Below, one piece after another: positions 1 through 11,728 of a stretch of 64,000 bases of DNA; position 1 is the stretch's first letter, and the number at the start of each line of letters is the position of its first letter. The position numbers and the translations under genes are program-made. This DNA is from Ornithinimicrobium flavum (GTDB taxonomy: Bacteria; Actinomycetota; Actinomycetes; Actinomycetales; Dermatophilaceae), in assembly GCF_004526345.1 (NCBI RefSeq), contig NZ_CP038213.1:3410001-3474000 (forward strand). The letters run 5' to 3'. Under the pieces are notes generated by a model, which saw nothing but the letters and a program-made list of their open reading frames with translations, did no database searches and was not told the origin of the DNA.

Positions 1-2
1 CG

Positions 3-515
3 GAGAACGTCCCCGGCCTGGTCCAGGGGCCGGAGTACACGCAGGCCGCCATCGACGCCTCCTTCCCCGGCCTGGGCTCGGCCTTCATCGCCGTGGCGAT
101 GTTCTTCTTCGCCTTCACCACCCTGCTGTCCTTCGCCTTCTACGCCGACACCAACCTGGCCTACCTGCTGCGCAGCAACGCCCGCGAGCGGATCGCGGTG
201 CGGATCGCCTGGGTGGTCCTCGCCGGCTCGATCTTCCTCGGCTCGCTGCGCTCCGCGGAGTTCGCGTGGAACCTCGCCGACGTGGGCCTGGGCCTCTACA
301 CCTGGATCAACCTCGTCGCGCTCGTCCTGCTGAGCAGGCAGGCCAACGCCGTCGTCCGCGACTACGACCGCCAGCGCAAGGCGGGGCTGGACCCGGTCTT
401 CGCCCCCGAGGACGTCGGCATCACCAACGCCCCCGTGTGGAAGGACATCGCGGCGCGCAGAGCCGAACGCGAGCGCGAGAGGGCGGCCTCGGACCGCGAG
501 GGCGGACGGGCCTGA
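3..515 (+). CDS. AGCS-family sodium:alanine symporter, C-terminal part (5' truncated)
   Basis: The reading frame is open from base 3 and ends with TGA at 513-515; the start lies outside the window. The visible 170 residues match the C-terminal end of the alanine or glycine:cation symporter family (AGCS): a FFFAFTTLLSFAFYADTN transmembrane segment, further hydrophobic helices around AVRIAWVVLAGSIFLGSL and LYTWINLVALVLLS, then a charged cytoplasmic tail rich in Arg and Glu. The family imports small neutral amino acids with sodium. The GTG/ATG codons near 93 and 99 are internal, because the family signature continues upstream of them (ENVPGLVQGPEYTQA). Confidence 0.85.
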   Translation, partial: ENVPGLVQGPEYTQAAIDASFPGLGSAFIAVAMFFFAFTTLLSFAFYADTNLAYLLRSNARERIAVRIAWVVLAGSIFLGSLRSAEFAWNLADVGLGLYTWINLVALVLLSRQANAVVRDYDRQRKAGLDPVFAPEDVGITNAPVWKDIAARRAERERERAASDREGGRA

Positions 516-535
516 CCGCGGCGAGGGTCACCCCC

Positions 536-880
536 GTGGACGTGCTGCCCGACCTGCTGGCGACGACCTGCGGCTCGTCATCGCGGCCACCGTCGTCGGG
601 GAGTGCTCGGCGCGACGGGGTCACTACTACGCCGGGCCCGGGCAGTCGTTCTACCCGCTGCTGGCCGGGGCGGGGCTCACGCCGAACGTCCTGGACCCGC
701 GGGCCGACGGGCTCCTGCCCGAGCTCGGCGTCGGGCTGACCGACGTCGTCGCGCTGCACTCCGACGGCCAGGTGCTGGGCTTCGACGTGCCGAGTTTCGC
801 CGCGAAGATCGGCCGGCACCGGCCGGCCTGGGTGACCTTCAACGGCAAGCAGGCGGTTCGGGTGTGCGCGCGGTGGGCCG
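536..880 (+). pseudogene. Mug/TDG-like uracil-DNA glycosylase family gene, frameshifted and truncated
   Basis: Two overlapping frames together give a mismatch-specific uracil-DNA-glycosylase-like sequence. The first (from GTG 536) gives VLPDLLA; the second, entered near base 560, gives DDLRLVIAATVVGECSARRG, then HYYAGPGQSFYPLLAGAGLTP and later VTFNGKQAVRVCARW. The order LPDLL, GHYYAGPG, FYPLL, GLTD, DVPSF and FNGK follows the family. The offset between frames fits one missing base near 560. The C-terminal third, normally holding the last active-site loop, is not recognisable; the sequence becomes unrelated after about 880 and runs into the convergent cueP gene. No start codon opens the second frame on its own. 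Likely a decayed repair gene; a sequencing indel would explain the frameshift but not the missing C-terminus. Confidence 0.6.
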
Positions 881-908
881 GTCGGCGAGCGCCAGGGCAC
901 CCCGGGGG

Positions 909-1529
909 TCAGGACAGCTGCAGGGTCGTGATGCAGGTCGCGCCCTCGTCGGAGGTGTCGAAGGGCACCTCGCCGCTCATCCCGTCGTGGGTGATGCTGA
1001 CCGTCCCCGTCACGTCCTTCGGGAGCCAGAAGCCGACGAAGCCGTTGGTGTAGGTCGTGGCGTCCTCCTGGACGAGCGTCTCGCCGGCGTCGTCGGTGAT
1101 GGTGACGCTGACCTCCTCGCCGACCAGCTCGCCCTGGCAGCCACCCAGCGCGTGGTAGAAGCAGTCATGCGTGGAGTCGACGTAGGGCGCGACGGAGATG
1201 TAGACCTCGTCGCCGGGGATCGGGACGGCGACCTCGCCGGTGTCCGCGGTGCTGAAGATGACCTCGTCGGTGCGCACGGAGCCCTGCACGGGGAGGGGTC
1301 GCTCCTGGTCGAGCCGGTCCAAGGAGGTGATGACGTCGCGGACGTCGTCGCCCTCCACGCCCAGGTCGCTCAGCGCCGAGGCGACCTCGTCCGGCAGCTC
1401 CTCCCCGGAGGCCGTGCCGTCGGCCGAGGTCGCGGGGGACTCCGGGGCTGCGGTCTCGGACTCGCCCGAGCAGGCGCTCAGCCCGGCGATCAGGGCGAGC
1501 GTGGACAGGGCGGCGGCGGTGCGCTTCAT
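909..1529 (-). CDS. cueP: CueP-family copper-binding lipoprotein
   Basis: A 206-residue secreted protein. The N-terminus has two basic residues, a hydrophobic stretch and a lipobox (LSAC, Cys20), so it should be lipid-anchored on the outer face of the membrane. The C-terminal two thirds match CueP, a periplasmic copper-binding protein first described in Salmonella: DCFYHALGGCQGEL, NGFVGFWLP and the final ATCITTLQLS keep the three cysteines used for metal binding. A Ser/Ala/Glu-rich linker follows the lipobox. ATG at 1529 is preceded by GGAG at a suitable distance; a longer open frame to 1838 has no support. A dyad operator lies 28-44 bp upstream. Likely role: copper storage or delivery at the cell surface. 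Confidence 0.85.
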   Translation of the reverse strand: MKRTAAALSTLALIAGLSACSGESETAAPESPATSADGTASGEELPDEVASALSDLGVEGDDVRDVITSLDRLDQERPLPVQGSVRTDEVIFSTADTGEVAVPIPGDEVYISVAPYVDSTHDCFYHALGGCQGELVGEEVSVTITDDAGETLVQEDATTYTNGFVGFWLPKDVTGTVSITHDGMSGEVPFDTSDEGATCITTLQLS

Positions 1530-1556
1530 GGGGAGCTCCAGGTTTAACGGAAACGG

Positions 1557-1573
1557 TCCTACATATCGTAGGA
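1557..1573. promoter_or_regulatory. Palindromic operator upstream of cueP (BlaI/MecI/CopY-like)
   Basis: TCCTACATATCGTAGGA has arms TCCTAC and GTAGGA around 5 nt and lies between the cueP RBS and its upstream region. It resembles the TACTACATATGTAGTA operator of BlaI/MecI-type repressors, a superfamily that includes copper-responsive CopY. No such regulator is encoded in the window, so the assignment is by similarity only. Confidence 0.5.
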
Positions 1574-1629
1574 GACGACCCCCGCCCCGCACACACCTGA
1601 ACGGGTGAGACCTGCGGCACACTACGCGG

Positions 1630-2094
1630 ATGCACCCCACGAACCGGATCGTCCTCGAGGCCGTGGAGGCCGCCGGCATCTCACCCCGCATGGTGTGGCT
1701 GGACGAGCACGCGCGGACGGCCCCGCTCGCCGCGGCCCAGATCGGCTGCGAGGTGGCCGCGATCGCCAACAGCCTGGTCTTCGCCTGCGACGACGAGCCG
1801 CTGCTGGTCATGGCCAGCGGCGCCGCCCGGGTCGACACCGACCTGCTCGCGCGGACCCTGGGCGCCGACCGCGTCGAGCGCGCGAGCGCCGAGATGGTGC
1901 GGGCGGCGACCGGGATGGCGATCGGCGGCGTCGCGCCGACCGGTCACCCCAGCCCCCTGCGCGCGCTCGTGGACGTCGACCTGGAGGCCTTCGACGAGGT
2001 GTGGGCGGCGGGCGGCACGCCGGACACCGTCATGGCCCTCACCTTCGACGAGCTCGTCCGGCTGACCGGCGGGACGGTCACCAGGGTGCGGTGA
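1630..2094 (+). CDS. YbaK/EbsC-family aminoacyl-tRNA deacylase-like protein
   Basis: A 154-residue single-domain protein of the YbaK/ProX/EbsC fold, which clears mischarged aminoacyl-tRNA in trans. Family features are the central CEVAAIANSLVF segment, the MASGAARVD strand and the late GGVAPTGHPSPL loop, which is the conserved glycine-rich motif. At the position where YbaK/ProX proteins usually have the functional Lys (as in IVKTLVV of the second paralogue in this window) this protein has Asn. Whether it is catalytically active is therefore uncertain. It is divergent from cueP and lies just upstream of recC with a 40-bp gap. Confidence 0.75.
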   Translation: MHPTNRIVLEAVEAAGISPRMVWLDEHARTAPLAAAQIGCEVAAIANSLVFACDDEPLLVMASGAARVDTDLLARTLGADRVERASAEMVRAATGMAIGGVAPTGHPSPLRALVDVDLEAFDEVWAAGGTPDTVMALTFDELVRLTGGTVTRVR

Positions 2095-2121
2095 GGCGCG
2101 GGGCCTGTCGGACCCGCTGGG

Positions 2122-2127
2122 TAGGGT
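2122..2127 (+). promoter_or_regulatory. Candidate -10 (TAGGGT) for leaderless recC
   Basis: TAGGGT ends 7 nt before the GTG start at 2135, so transcription would begin at or within a base or two of the start codon. No convincing -35 hexamer is seen. Confidence 0.45.
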
Positions 2128-2134
2128 CGCTGCC

Positions 2135-5100
2135 GTGACCTTGTTCGTGCATCGCGGGAGGAGCACCGACGTGCTCGCCGCCTGCTTGGCCGAGCTCCTG
2201 GCGGACCCCCTGGAGGATCCCTTCGCCGAGGAGGTCGTGGCGGTGCCCACGCGGGGGGTGGAGCGGTGGCTGGCGCAGCGGTTGTCCCACCGGCTGGGCG
2301 CGGACGCCGGCGACGACGGGGTGTGTGCGGGCGTGCGCTTCCTCAACCCCCACTCCCTGGTCTCCATGCTGCTCGGGGTCGAGCGCGACGACCCGTGGCG
2401 GCCGGACCACCTCGCCTGGTCGGTCCTGCGCGCGGTCGACCGCAGCCTCGGGCAGCCGTGGGCGGCCACCCTCTCCCAGCACCTGGGCTGGGGACAGACC
2501 GGCGAGGAGGCCGAGCTGCGCCGCGGCCGGAGGTATGCCGTGGCCCGCCGTCTCGCAGGTCTCTTCGCCGACTACGCGGCGCAGCGTCCCGCGATGCTGA
2601 CCGACTGGCGGGAGGGCGGGCGCGGCGACGGACTGGGCGGGCAGGTGGCCGACGATCTGGCCTGGCAGCCCGAGCTGTGGCGTCGGGTGCTCGACGTGGT
2701 GGGCGAGGAGGCGCCCGACGAGCGGCAGCAGCGCGTGGTGCGGTCCCTGCGGGAGGCTGGCGACGGGCAGCCGCTGCGCCTGCGCGACCTCACCCTGCCC
2801 GGCCGCCTCTCGCTCTTCGGCCACACCCGGGTCGCGCGCAGCGAGATCGAGGTGCTGGCGGCCCTGGCCGAGCACCGCGACGTCCACCTGTGGCTGCCGC
2901 AGGCCTCACCGGTGGCCTGGGACCGTCTCGCCGAGGTGGCGGCGGAGGGCCCCGTGCCCCGTGCCCAGGACACCTCGGCGGCGCTGGTGCACCACCCGCT
3001 GCTGGCCAGCCTGGGGCGCGACGCGCGTGAGCTGCAGCGGTCCTTGGCCCTGGCCGGAGGGTCCGGGAGCGTGGTGGAGGGCGCGCGGCCGGCCCGCGGG
3101 GGCGGTGCGTCCTCCGATGGCGGGGTGGTGGCCGGTCCCCCCACCCTGCTGCACCTGCTCCAGCAGGACCTAGCCGCCGACCACGCCCCGGGCGAGGACG
3201 ACCGCGTCGGCCGGGTCGTCGACGGCGCCGACCGCAGCGTCCAGGTGCATGCCTGCCACGGCCGGACGCGCCAGGTCGAGGTGCTGCGCGACGTCCTCGC
3301 CGACCTGCTGCAGCACGACCCGACCCTCGAGCCACGCGACATCCTCGTCATGTGCCCGGACATCGACACCTACGCCCCGCTCTTCCACGCCGGGTTCGGG
3401 CTGGGCGAGGTGGTGCGGGACGCCGGCGCCCACCCCGCCCACGGGCTGCGCGTCCGGCTGGCCGACCGGGCCCCCGTGCAGACCAACCCCCTCCTGGCCC
3501 TCGCCGCCCGGCTGGTCGAGCTCGCGGGGGGCCGCCTCACCGCCAGCGAGGTGCTAGACGTCGCGCGCAGCGCCCCGGTGCGGCACCGGTTCGGCCTGGA
3601 CGACGACTCCCTGGAGCGGGTCGGTGACTGGGTCGAGGCGGTCGTGGTCCGGTGGGGGCTCGACGCGGAGCACCGCGCGGCATACCAGCTGAGCAACCTC
3701 CACCAGAACACCTGGCGCTCCGGCCTGGACCGGGTGCTCGTCGGGGCCGCGGTCGACGGTCGGGACACCGACCACCTCGGGCAGACCCTCGCCCTGGACG
3801 ACCTCGACAGCGGCGACCTCGACCTGGCCGGGTCGCTGGCCGAGCTCGTCGACCGGCTCGGCGCGACCCTGCGCGCGCTGCGCGCCGCCGACACCGTCGA
3901 CGAGTGGATGACGGTCCTCGAGGAGGGCGTGCTCTCCCTCGCCGACGTGCCGCACCGGGACGCGTGGCAGCTGACCCAGCTGCGGCGGGAGCTGGCCCGG
4001 GTCGGCGCCGCCGCGAGCTCCGACGGCGGGTCCTCGCTCTCGCTGTCGTTGGCCGACGTGCACGCCCTGCTGCGGGAGCAGTCCGCCGGGCGGGCCACGC
4101 GCTCCAACTTCCGCACCGGGACGCTGACCGTCTGCACGATGGTCCCGATGCGCTCCGTCCCGCACCGCGTGGTCTGCCTGGTGGGGATGGACGACGGCGT
4201 GTTCCCCCGCTCCAGCACCGCCGACGGTGACGACGCGCTCGCCCGCCGCCCGGTCACCGGCGAGCGCGACCTGCGCAGCGAGGACCGCCAGCTGCTGCTC
4301 GACGCCGTGATGTCCGCCGCGGACACCCTCGTCATCACCTACACCGGCGCGGACGAGCACTCCGGGCAGGAGCGTCCGCCGGCCGTCCCGCTGGGTGAGC
4401 TGCTCGACGCCGTGCGCGCCACGGCCAGCGGCGCCGGCGTGGACCGGGTGCTCACCCGGCACCCGCTGCAGCCCTACGACCGGCGCAACCTCGGGGCGCC
4501 CGGCACCCCCGCCGACGCGCTGCTCGCGGCCGCCGGGGAGCCGTTCAGCTACGACCCGGCCGCCCTCGCCGGTGCCCGCGCCCAGGCCCGGGAGCGGCGG
4601 GAGCCGGTGCCGGTGGCCGCCCACGCCCTGCCCCCGCTGCCCGCGGAGGACGTGGCGCTGGAGGACCTCGTCCGCTTCTTCGACAACCCGGCCCGCGCCT
4701 TCCTCCGTGCCCGTCTCGGGCTGGTGCTGCCCGAGGTGCCGGAGCTGCGGGGCGAGGGCATCCCGATCGAGCTCGACGGGCTCCAGAAGTGGGACATCGG
4801 TGAGCGGATGCTGCAGGCGGTCCTGGCCGGGCAGGACCCGCAGCGCACGGTCGACGCCGAGCGCTGGCGCGGCGCCCTCCCGCCCGACGAGCTGGGCCGC
4901 GCCACGATGGAGCAGGTGTGCCAGGACGTCCAGGCGCTCGGGACGGCGGTCTGGCGGGCCGTCGGCACCGGCGGGTGGGGGCAGGCGGTGCCTCGCGACA
5001 CCCTCGACGTCGACGTCGCCCTGCCCGGCGGACGCCACCTCGTCGGCACGGTCCCCGGGCTGGTCGACGGGCACGCCCTCACCGCGACCTACTCCACCGT

Positions 5101-5620
5101 GCGGGCCAAGCAGCGGCTGCGGGCCTGGATCGTCTCGCTCGCCCTCTCCGCCGCCGGCCACGGCGGCAGCACCCGACTCGTCGGGAAGTACTCCTGGGGC
5201 AAGGGGGACAAGAGCCCCGTCCTCGTGACCTCCGGACCGCACGACCCGCGACGCGCGAGCGAGCTGCTCGCCCAGCTCGTCGCCGTGCGGGACAGCGGCC
5301 TGTGCGCCGTCGTCCCGCTGCCCGTCGCGACGGCCGCCACCTGGGCGGAGACCTACGCCCGGCGCGGCAAGCAGACGCTCGCCGACAACCTGGCCAGCAA
5401 GGAGTGGGTGACCGAGGACAGCAGGTTCGGCACCGGGGAGCAGGACGACCCGTCGTGGCGCCGGGTCATGGGCCCGTCGGCCCCCTATGCCGCGCTGGCG
5501 GGCTCGCCGCACCCCGACGAGCTGTGGCACGACGGCGTCACCTCCCGCCTGGGGCAGCTCGCCCTGCGGGTGTGGTGGCCGGTCCTGCACGACGGCACGC
5601 AGACGATCGGGAGGCCGTGA
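2135..5620 (+). CDS. recC: Exodeoxyribonuclease V gamma subunit RecC
   Basis: A 1161-residue protein, close to the usual length of RecC (about 1120 in E. coli). It starts at GTG 2135 (MTLFVHRG). RecC-type landmarks are the N-terminal segment VRFLNPHSLVSMLLG, the helicase-like core VGMDDGVFPRS followed by DRQLLLDAV, and the C-terminal PD-(D/E)XK-like domain around LEDLVRFFDNPARAFLRARLGL. RecC is the scaffold of RecBCD: it splits the duplex and scans for Chi in the 3' strand. The gene is the first of a tight recC-recB-recD operon; its TGA overlaps the recB ATG by one base. Confidence 0.93.
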   Translation: MTLFVHRGRSTDVLAACLAELLADPLEDPFAEEVVAVPTRGVERWLAQRLSHRLGADAGDDGVCAGVRFLNPHSLVSMLLGVERDDPWRPDHLAWSVLRAVDRSLGQPWAATLSQHLGWGQTGEEAELRRGRRYAVARRLAGLFADYAAQRPAMLTDWREGGRGDGLGGQVADDLAWQPELWRRVLDVVGEEAPDERQQRVVRSLREAGDGQPLRLRDLTLPGRLSLFGHTRVARSEIEVLAALAEHRDVHLWLPQASPVAWDRLAEVAAEGPVPRAQDTSAALVHHPLLASLGRDARELQRSLALAGGSGSVVEGARPARGGGASSDGGVVAGPPTLLHLLQQDLAADHAPGEDDRVGRVVDGADRSVQVHACHGRTRQVEVLRDVLADLLQHDPTLEPRDILVMCPDIDTYAPLFHAGFGLGEVVRDAGAHPAHGLRVRLADRAPVQTNPLLALAARLVELAGGRLTASEVLDVARSAPVRHRFGLDDDSLERVGDWVEAVVVRWGLDAEHRAAYQLSNLHQNTWRSGLDRVLVGAAVDGRDTDHLGQTLALDDLDSGDLDLAGSLAELVDRLGATLRALRAADTVDEWMTVLEEGVLSLADVPHRDAWQLTQLRRELARVGAAASSDGGSSLSLSLADVHALLREQSAGRATRSNFRTGTLTVCTMVPMRSVPHRVVCLVGMDDGVFPRSSTADGDDALARRPVTGERDLRSEDRQLLLDAVMSAADTLVITYTGADEHSGQERPPAVPLGELLDAVRATASGAGVDRVLTRHPLQPYDRRNLGAPGTPADALLAAAGEPFSYDPAALAGARAQARERREPVPVAAHALPPLPAEDVALEDLVRFFDNPARAFLRARLGLVLPEVPELRGEGIPIELDGLQKWDIGERMLQAVLAGQDPQRTVDAERWRGALPPDELGRATMEQVCQDVQALGTAVWRAVGTGGWGQAVPRDTLDVDVALPGGRHLVGTVPGLVDGHALTATYSTVRAKQRLRAWIVSLALSAAGHGGSTRLVGKYSWGKGDKSPVLVTSGPHDPRRASELLAQLVAVRDSGLCAVVPLPVATAATWAETYARRGKQTLADNLASKEWVTEDSRFGTGEQDDPSWRRVMGPSAPYAALAGSPHPDELWHDGVTSRLGQLALRVWWPVLHDGTQTIGRP

Positions 5621-8600
5621 TGAGCGCGGAGACGGGCGTGGGGATGAGCACCGAGTCGAGCACCGAGGACGCGACGCCCGTCGCGGAGTTCGCCATCGGC
5701 GACCCGCTGCCCACGGGCACGATGCTGCTCGAGGCGAGCGCCGGCACGGGCAAGACCTGGACGATCGCGGCGCTGGTGACGCGCTACGTCGCCGAGGGGG
5801 TCGTGCCTCTGGAGGAGATGCTCGTCGTGACCTTCAGCCGGGCGGCCAGCCAGGAGCTGAGGGCCCGGGTGCGCGAGCAGCTCGCCGAGGCCGAGGCGGT
5901 CCTCGCCGGCCGCCGGGAGCCGGACGAGCACAACGAGCTGCTCACCCTCCTGCTGGCCGTCGACCCGCAGGAGCGGGCCCTCCGGCACGCCCGGGTGCGG
6001 ACCGCTCTGACCAGCTTCGACGCCGCGACGATCGCCACGGTCCACCAGTTCTGCCACGAGGTGCTGCGCAGCCTGGGGGTGGCCGGCGCCTCGGACGCCT
6101 CGGCCCAGCTGGTGGAGGACCTCGACGACCTGCTCGTGGAGGTCGTCGACGACATCTACCTGCGCGGCTTCCGGACCGACACCGCACCGATCTTCAGCCG
6201 GTCCGAGGCGCTCGAGCTGGCGCGGGCCGCCGTCGACGACGTCCACGCCGAGCTGCACCCGACCACGGCCGAGCGGGGGTCGCCCGTCGCCCGCCGCGTC
6301 GGCTTCGCCCGGGCCGTGCGCCACGAGCTGGACCTGCGCAAGCGCCGCCTCCAGGTCCTGCACTACAACGACCTGCTCACCCAGCTCTCCGACGCCCTCG
6401 AGCCGGAGGACTCCCCGGCCCGGCAGCGCATGCGCGCCCGGTGGAAGGTCGTGCTGGTCGACGAGTTCCAGGACACCGACCCGGTCCAGTGGGAGGTGCT
6501 GGACCGCGCCTTCTCCGGCCACGCCCACGCGATGGTCCTCATCGGCGACCCGAAGCAGGCGATCTACGCCTTCCGCGGCGGCGACATCGTCACCTACCTC
6601 GCCGCGGCCGCGAGCGCCACCGACCGGCGCACGCTCCCCCGCAACTTCCGCTCCGACCCGGCCGTCGTCGACTCCCTCAGCGTGATGCTCCGGGGCGCCG
6701 AGCTCGGCCACCCCGAGATCGCGGTCCGCCCGGTCAGCGCCGCCCGCCGGTCCTCCCGGCTGTCCGGGGCACCCTCCGACGCACCGGTCCGGTCCGGCTG
6801 GCAGGTCCTGCTCGGTGAGCACCTCTCCGACCACGACGGCATCGCCGCCACCCGCGTCCACATCGCCCGCGACCTCGCCCTCGACGTGGCGCGCCTGCTC
6901 GCCTCCGACGCCCATTTCGCCGGCCGGCCCCTCCAGGCCCACGACGTCGCCGTCCTGGCCCACCGCGGCAAGGACCTCCTCGCCGCGCAGCGCGCGCTGC
7001 GGGAGGTCGGCATCCACGCCGTCAGCGCCGGCGGCTCCAGCGTCCTGGACAGCGGCGCGGCCCGTGACTGGCTCGCCCTGCTCGAGGCGATGGCGGCCCC
7101 GCACCGGGCCGTGCTCACCCGCGCCGCGGCCCTGACCGACCTGCTCGGGTATGCCGTGCCCGACCTGGACGCCGGCGCCGAGGACCTCGACGACCGGCTC
7201 GCGCAGCAGGCCCGTGACCTGGCCGGCGTCTACGCCCGGCAGGGCCTGGCCGCCGTCCTCGAGCGGCTGGTCGCCGACGGCCTGCCCGAGCGGGTCCTGG
7301 GCCAGGTCGGGGGTGAGCGCACCCTCACCGACATCAAGCACGTCGCCGAGCTGCTGCACGAGGCCGGACGGGAGGGCCAGCTCGGGCTCGTGGCCCTCCT
7401 GGAGTGGTTGCGTGCGCAGATGGCGGAGGACGGCCCGAGCACGACGGGCGCCCGCACCCGCCGGCTCGACAGCGACGCCGCCGCCGTCCAGCTGCTGACG
7501 ATCCACGGCAGCAAGGGGCTGCAGTTCCCCGTCGTCTACCTGCCCACGCTCACCGACCGCAACGTCCCTGACACCCCGAAGATCCCCCTGTGCCACGACG
7601 ACCCCCCGGAGCGCGTGCGCTACCTCGACGTCGGTGGGAGGAGCCCCGGCAACCCCGGGTGGGGCGACTCGGTGCGGCGGCACAAGGAGGAGGACGCCGG
7701 GGAGTCCCTGCGACTGTTCTACGTCGCGCTGACCCGGGCCCAGTCCCAGGTGGTGACCTGGTGGTCACCCACCCCCCGCAACGGTGCCCCCTCCCCGCTG
7801 CACCGCGTCCTCTTCGGGCGCGAGCCCGGGTCCGGCCCGGTGCCGGCGAGCGTCCGGGTCCCCAAGGACGACGGCCAGGCCCGCACCCGGCTCCAGGCCT
7901 GGGCCGACCTCGGGGCGTTCGCGCTCGAGCGCGCCGACCACGCCGAGCCCACCCTCGTCGCTGCCGGCGCCGGCTCCGCCGAGCTGCGCATCGGCACCTG
8001 GACGCGCGAGATCGACCACGGGTGGCGGCGGACGTCATACACCTCCCTGTCGACCCCCCGTGACCCGCAGGCGCTGGAGCTGACCGGCGGGGTGGGCAGC
8101 GAGCCCGAGGTCACCCCGCGCGAGGACGAGCCGGACACCCCCGACCCCGTCGTGCCGGAGTCGCCCGCGCTGCCCGGGCTGGAGGTGACCGTCCCCGGCG
8201 CCGACGTCCCCTCCCCCATGGCCGCCCTGCCGGTGGGCGCCACCTTCGGCTCGCTCGTGCACGCCGTGCTGGAGGAGGCCGACCCGCGGGCGGGGGATCT
8301 GCGTGCCGAGCTGCTGGCGCAGATCGCCGAGCACAAGGTGTTCTGGCCGGTCGAGCTCGGCGAGGGTGGCGAGGAGGCGCTCGCCGACGCGCTGGTCGCG
8401 GTCCACGACACCTCGCTCGGGCCCCTGGCGGGCGGGGCCACGCTGCGCGGGATCGGGCGGGAGGACCGGCTGTGCGAGATGGACTTCGAGCTCCCCCTGG
8501 GCGGTGGTGACCTGCGGCGCGCCGACGGGTCCGTCCTGGGCGACCTGGTCCCGCTCCTGCGCCGGCACCTGCGGCCCGGCGACCCGGTGCGGGCCTGGGC

Positions 8601-9044
8601 CGACGTCCTCGAGTCCAGCCCGGATCTGGCCGAGCAGGAGCTGCGCGGCTACCTGACCGGCTCGGTCGACGTCGTGCTGCGCACCGGCGGGCGCTACCTC
8701 GTCGTCGACTACAAGACCAACTGGCTGGGGCGCCCCGGCGAGGACCTCACCGCGGCCGACTACCGGCCGGAGATGCTGGCCGAGGCGATGGGTCACTCGT
8801 CCTACCCCCTGCAGGCGCTGCTCTACGCGGTGGTCGCCCACCGCTACCTGCGCTGGCGGCTGTGGGGCTACGACCCGGCGCGCCACCTCGGCGGGGTGCT
8901 CTACCTCTACGTCCGCGGCATGTGCGGCCCCGACACCCCCGTCGTCGACGGCCACCCCTGCGGCGTCTTCTCCTGGAAGCCTCCGGTGGCGCTGGTCACC
9001 GAGCTGTCGGACCTGCTCGACGGGCACGCCGAGGCAGGTGCGGC

Positions 9045-9048
<4 letters not shown>
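5620..9048 (+). CDS. recB: Exodeoxyribonuclease V beta subunit RecB (helicase-nuclease)
   Basis: A 1142-residue SF1A helicase with C-terminal nuclease. The start is ATG 5620, overlapping the recC stop (TGATG). Walker A ASAGTGKT is at about residues 39-46, the Ia motif VVTFSRAASQELR follows, Walker B VDEFQDTDPVQ is near residue 279, IGDPKQAIYAFRGGD follows, and the late helicase motif LLTIHGSKGLQFPVVYLP is near residue 627. The nuclease motif VVDYKTNW near residue 1030 carries the Asp and Lys of the RecB nuclease active site. RecB moves 3' to 5' on DNA, cuts it and loads RecA. An Ala/Pro/Glu-rich linker at about residues 825-865 separates helicase and nuclease parts. The stop overlaps recD ATG (ATGA). 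Confidence 0.95.
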
Positions 9049-11012
<1,964 letters not shown>

Positions 11013-11451
11013 GCCGGCCTGTCAGCCAGAGCGCCAGCAGCGCGGCGCCCGCCATCTGCAGGACCCCGCCCAGGTGCGCCAGCCCCATCGCGAGCCACAC
11101 CGTGACGCCGGACCCGACCGACTCCCCCAGCATCAGGCTCAGCGCGGCCCGGAGCACCTCCGCGAGCACGATCGCGCCCAACCCCGTCATCAGGAGCGCC
11201 ACCGGGTATCCCCGGACGGGCGGGTGGCCGGCATACCGGATGGTCACCGCCAGCGCCAGCATGACGGCGCCGACCGTCGCGACGAGCAGTCCCAGCGTGG
11301 TCAACAGCCCCAGGAGCGCCGCCCCCAGCTCCTGCAGCGGAGTCCCCCCGCCACCGAAGCCCCCGTCGGAGCGTGCCGTCACCACCATGACGACGATGCC
11401 TGCCACGGCCAGCCCGGACCCCACGAGTGCCACCCTGCGTCCCATCTCCGC

Positions 11452-11457
11452 AGCGTA
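11452..11457 (-). promoter_or_regulatory. Candidate -10 (TACGCT) for the leaderless membrane-protein gene
   Basis: On the minus strand TACGCT ends 6 nt before the ATG at 11445, the spacing expected for a leaderless transcript. Confidence 0.45.
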
Positions 11458-11500
11458 GGGCAGCAGCGGCGCCCCCTGCACCGCGCCGCCTGCCCGACTC

Positions 11501-11541
11501 CGAGCCGGTTCGCCATCTCCGAGCCGGCTCGAACCGGCTCG
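11501..11541. promoter_or_regulatory. Cluster of three related 12-bp dyads
   Basis: CGAGCCGGTTCG (11501-11512), the perfect palindrome CGAGCCGGCTCG (11520-11531) and CGAACCGGCTCG (11530-11541) lie in 41 bp. The first and third are exact inverted copies, so the stretch can also fold as one hairpin. It starts 56 bp upstream of the leaderless start at 11445 and looks like a multi-site operator; no regulator is assigned. Confidence 0.45.
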
Positions 11542-11728
11542 AGGTTGACCTTCCGGCTGGGAGTCCCGCCCCGCGGACCCCGACGCCGACCGCCCGGCCA
11601 CCTCGAGGAGGTGACCGGGCGGTGGGGCGTCCCCACGTGTCCCGCGCGGGGCGCCGGGCCGAGCGGGTGTCCCTTCCCGCCGTGCCCGATCCGGCCCGGC
11701 CACCGCGTCGGTGGACCGGGCCGGTGGT

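Noticed and set aside
4918..5619. Longer RecB reading frame starting at 4918
   Set aside because: It is out-of-frame sequence over recC; the RecB N-terminus and Walker A follow ATG 5620.
5485..7683. Long antisense ORFs over recB and other genes
   Set aside because: Typical high-GC shadow frames, Arg/Pro/Gly/Val-rich without family motifs.
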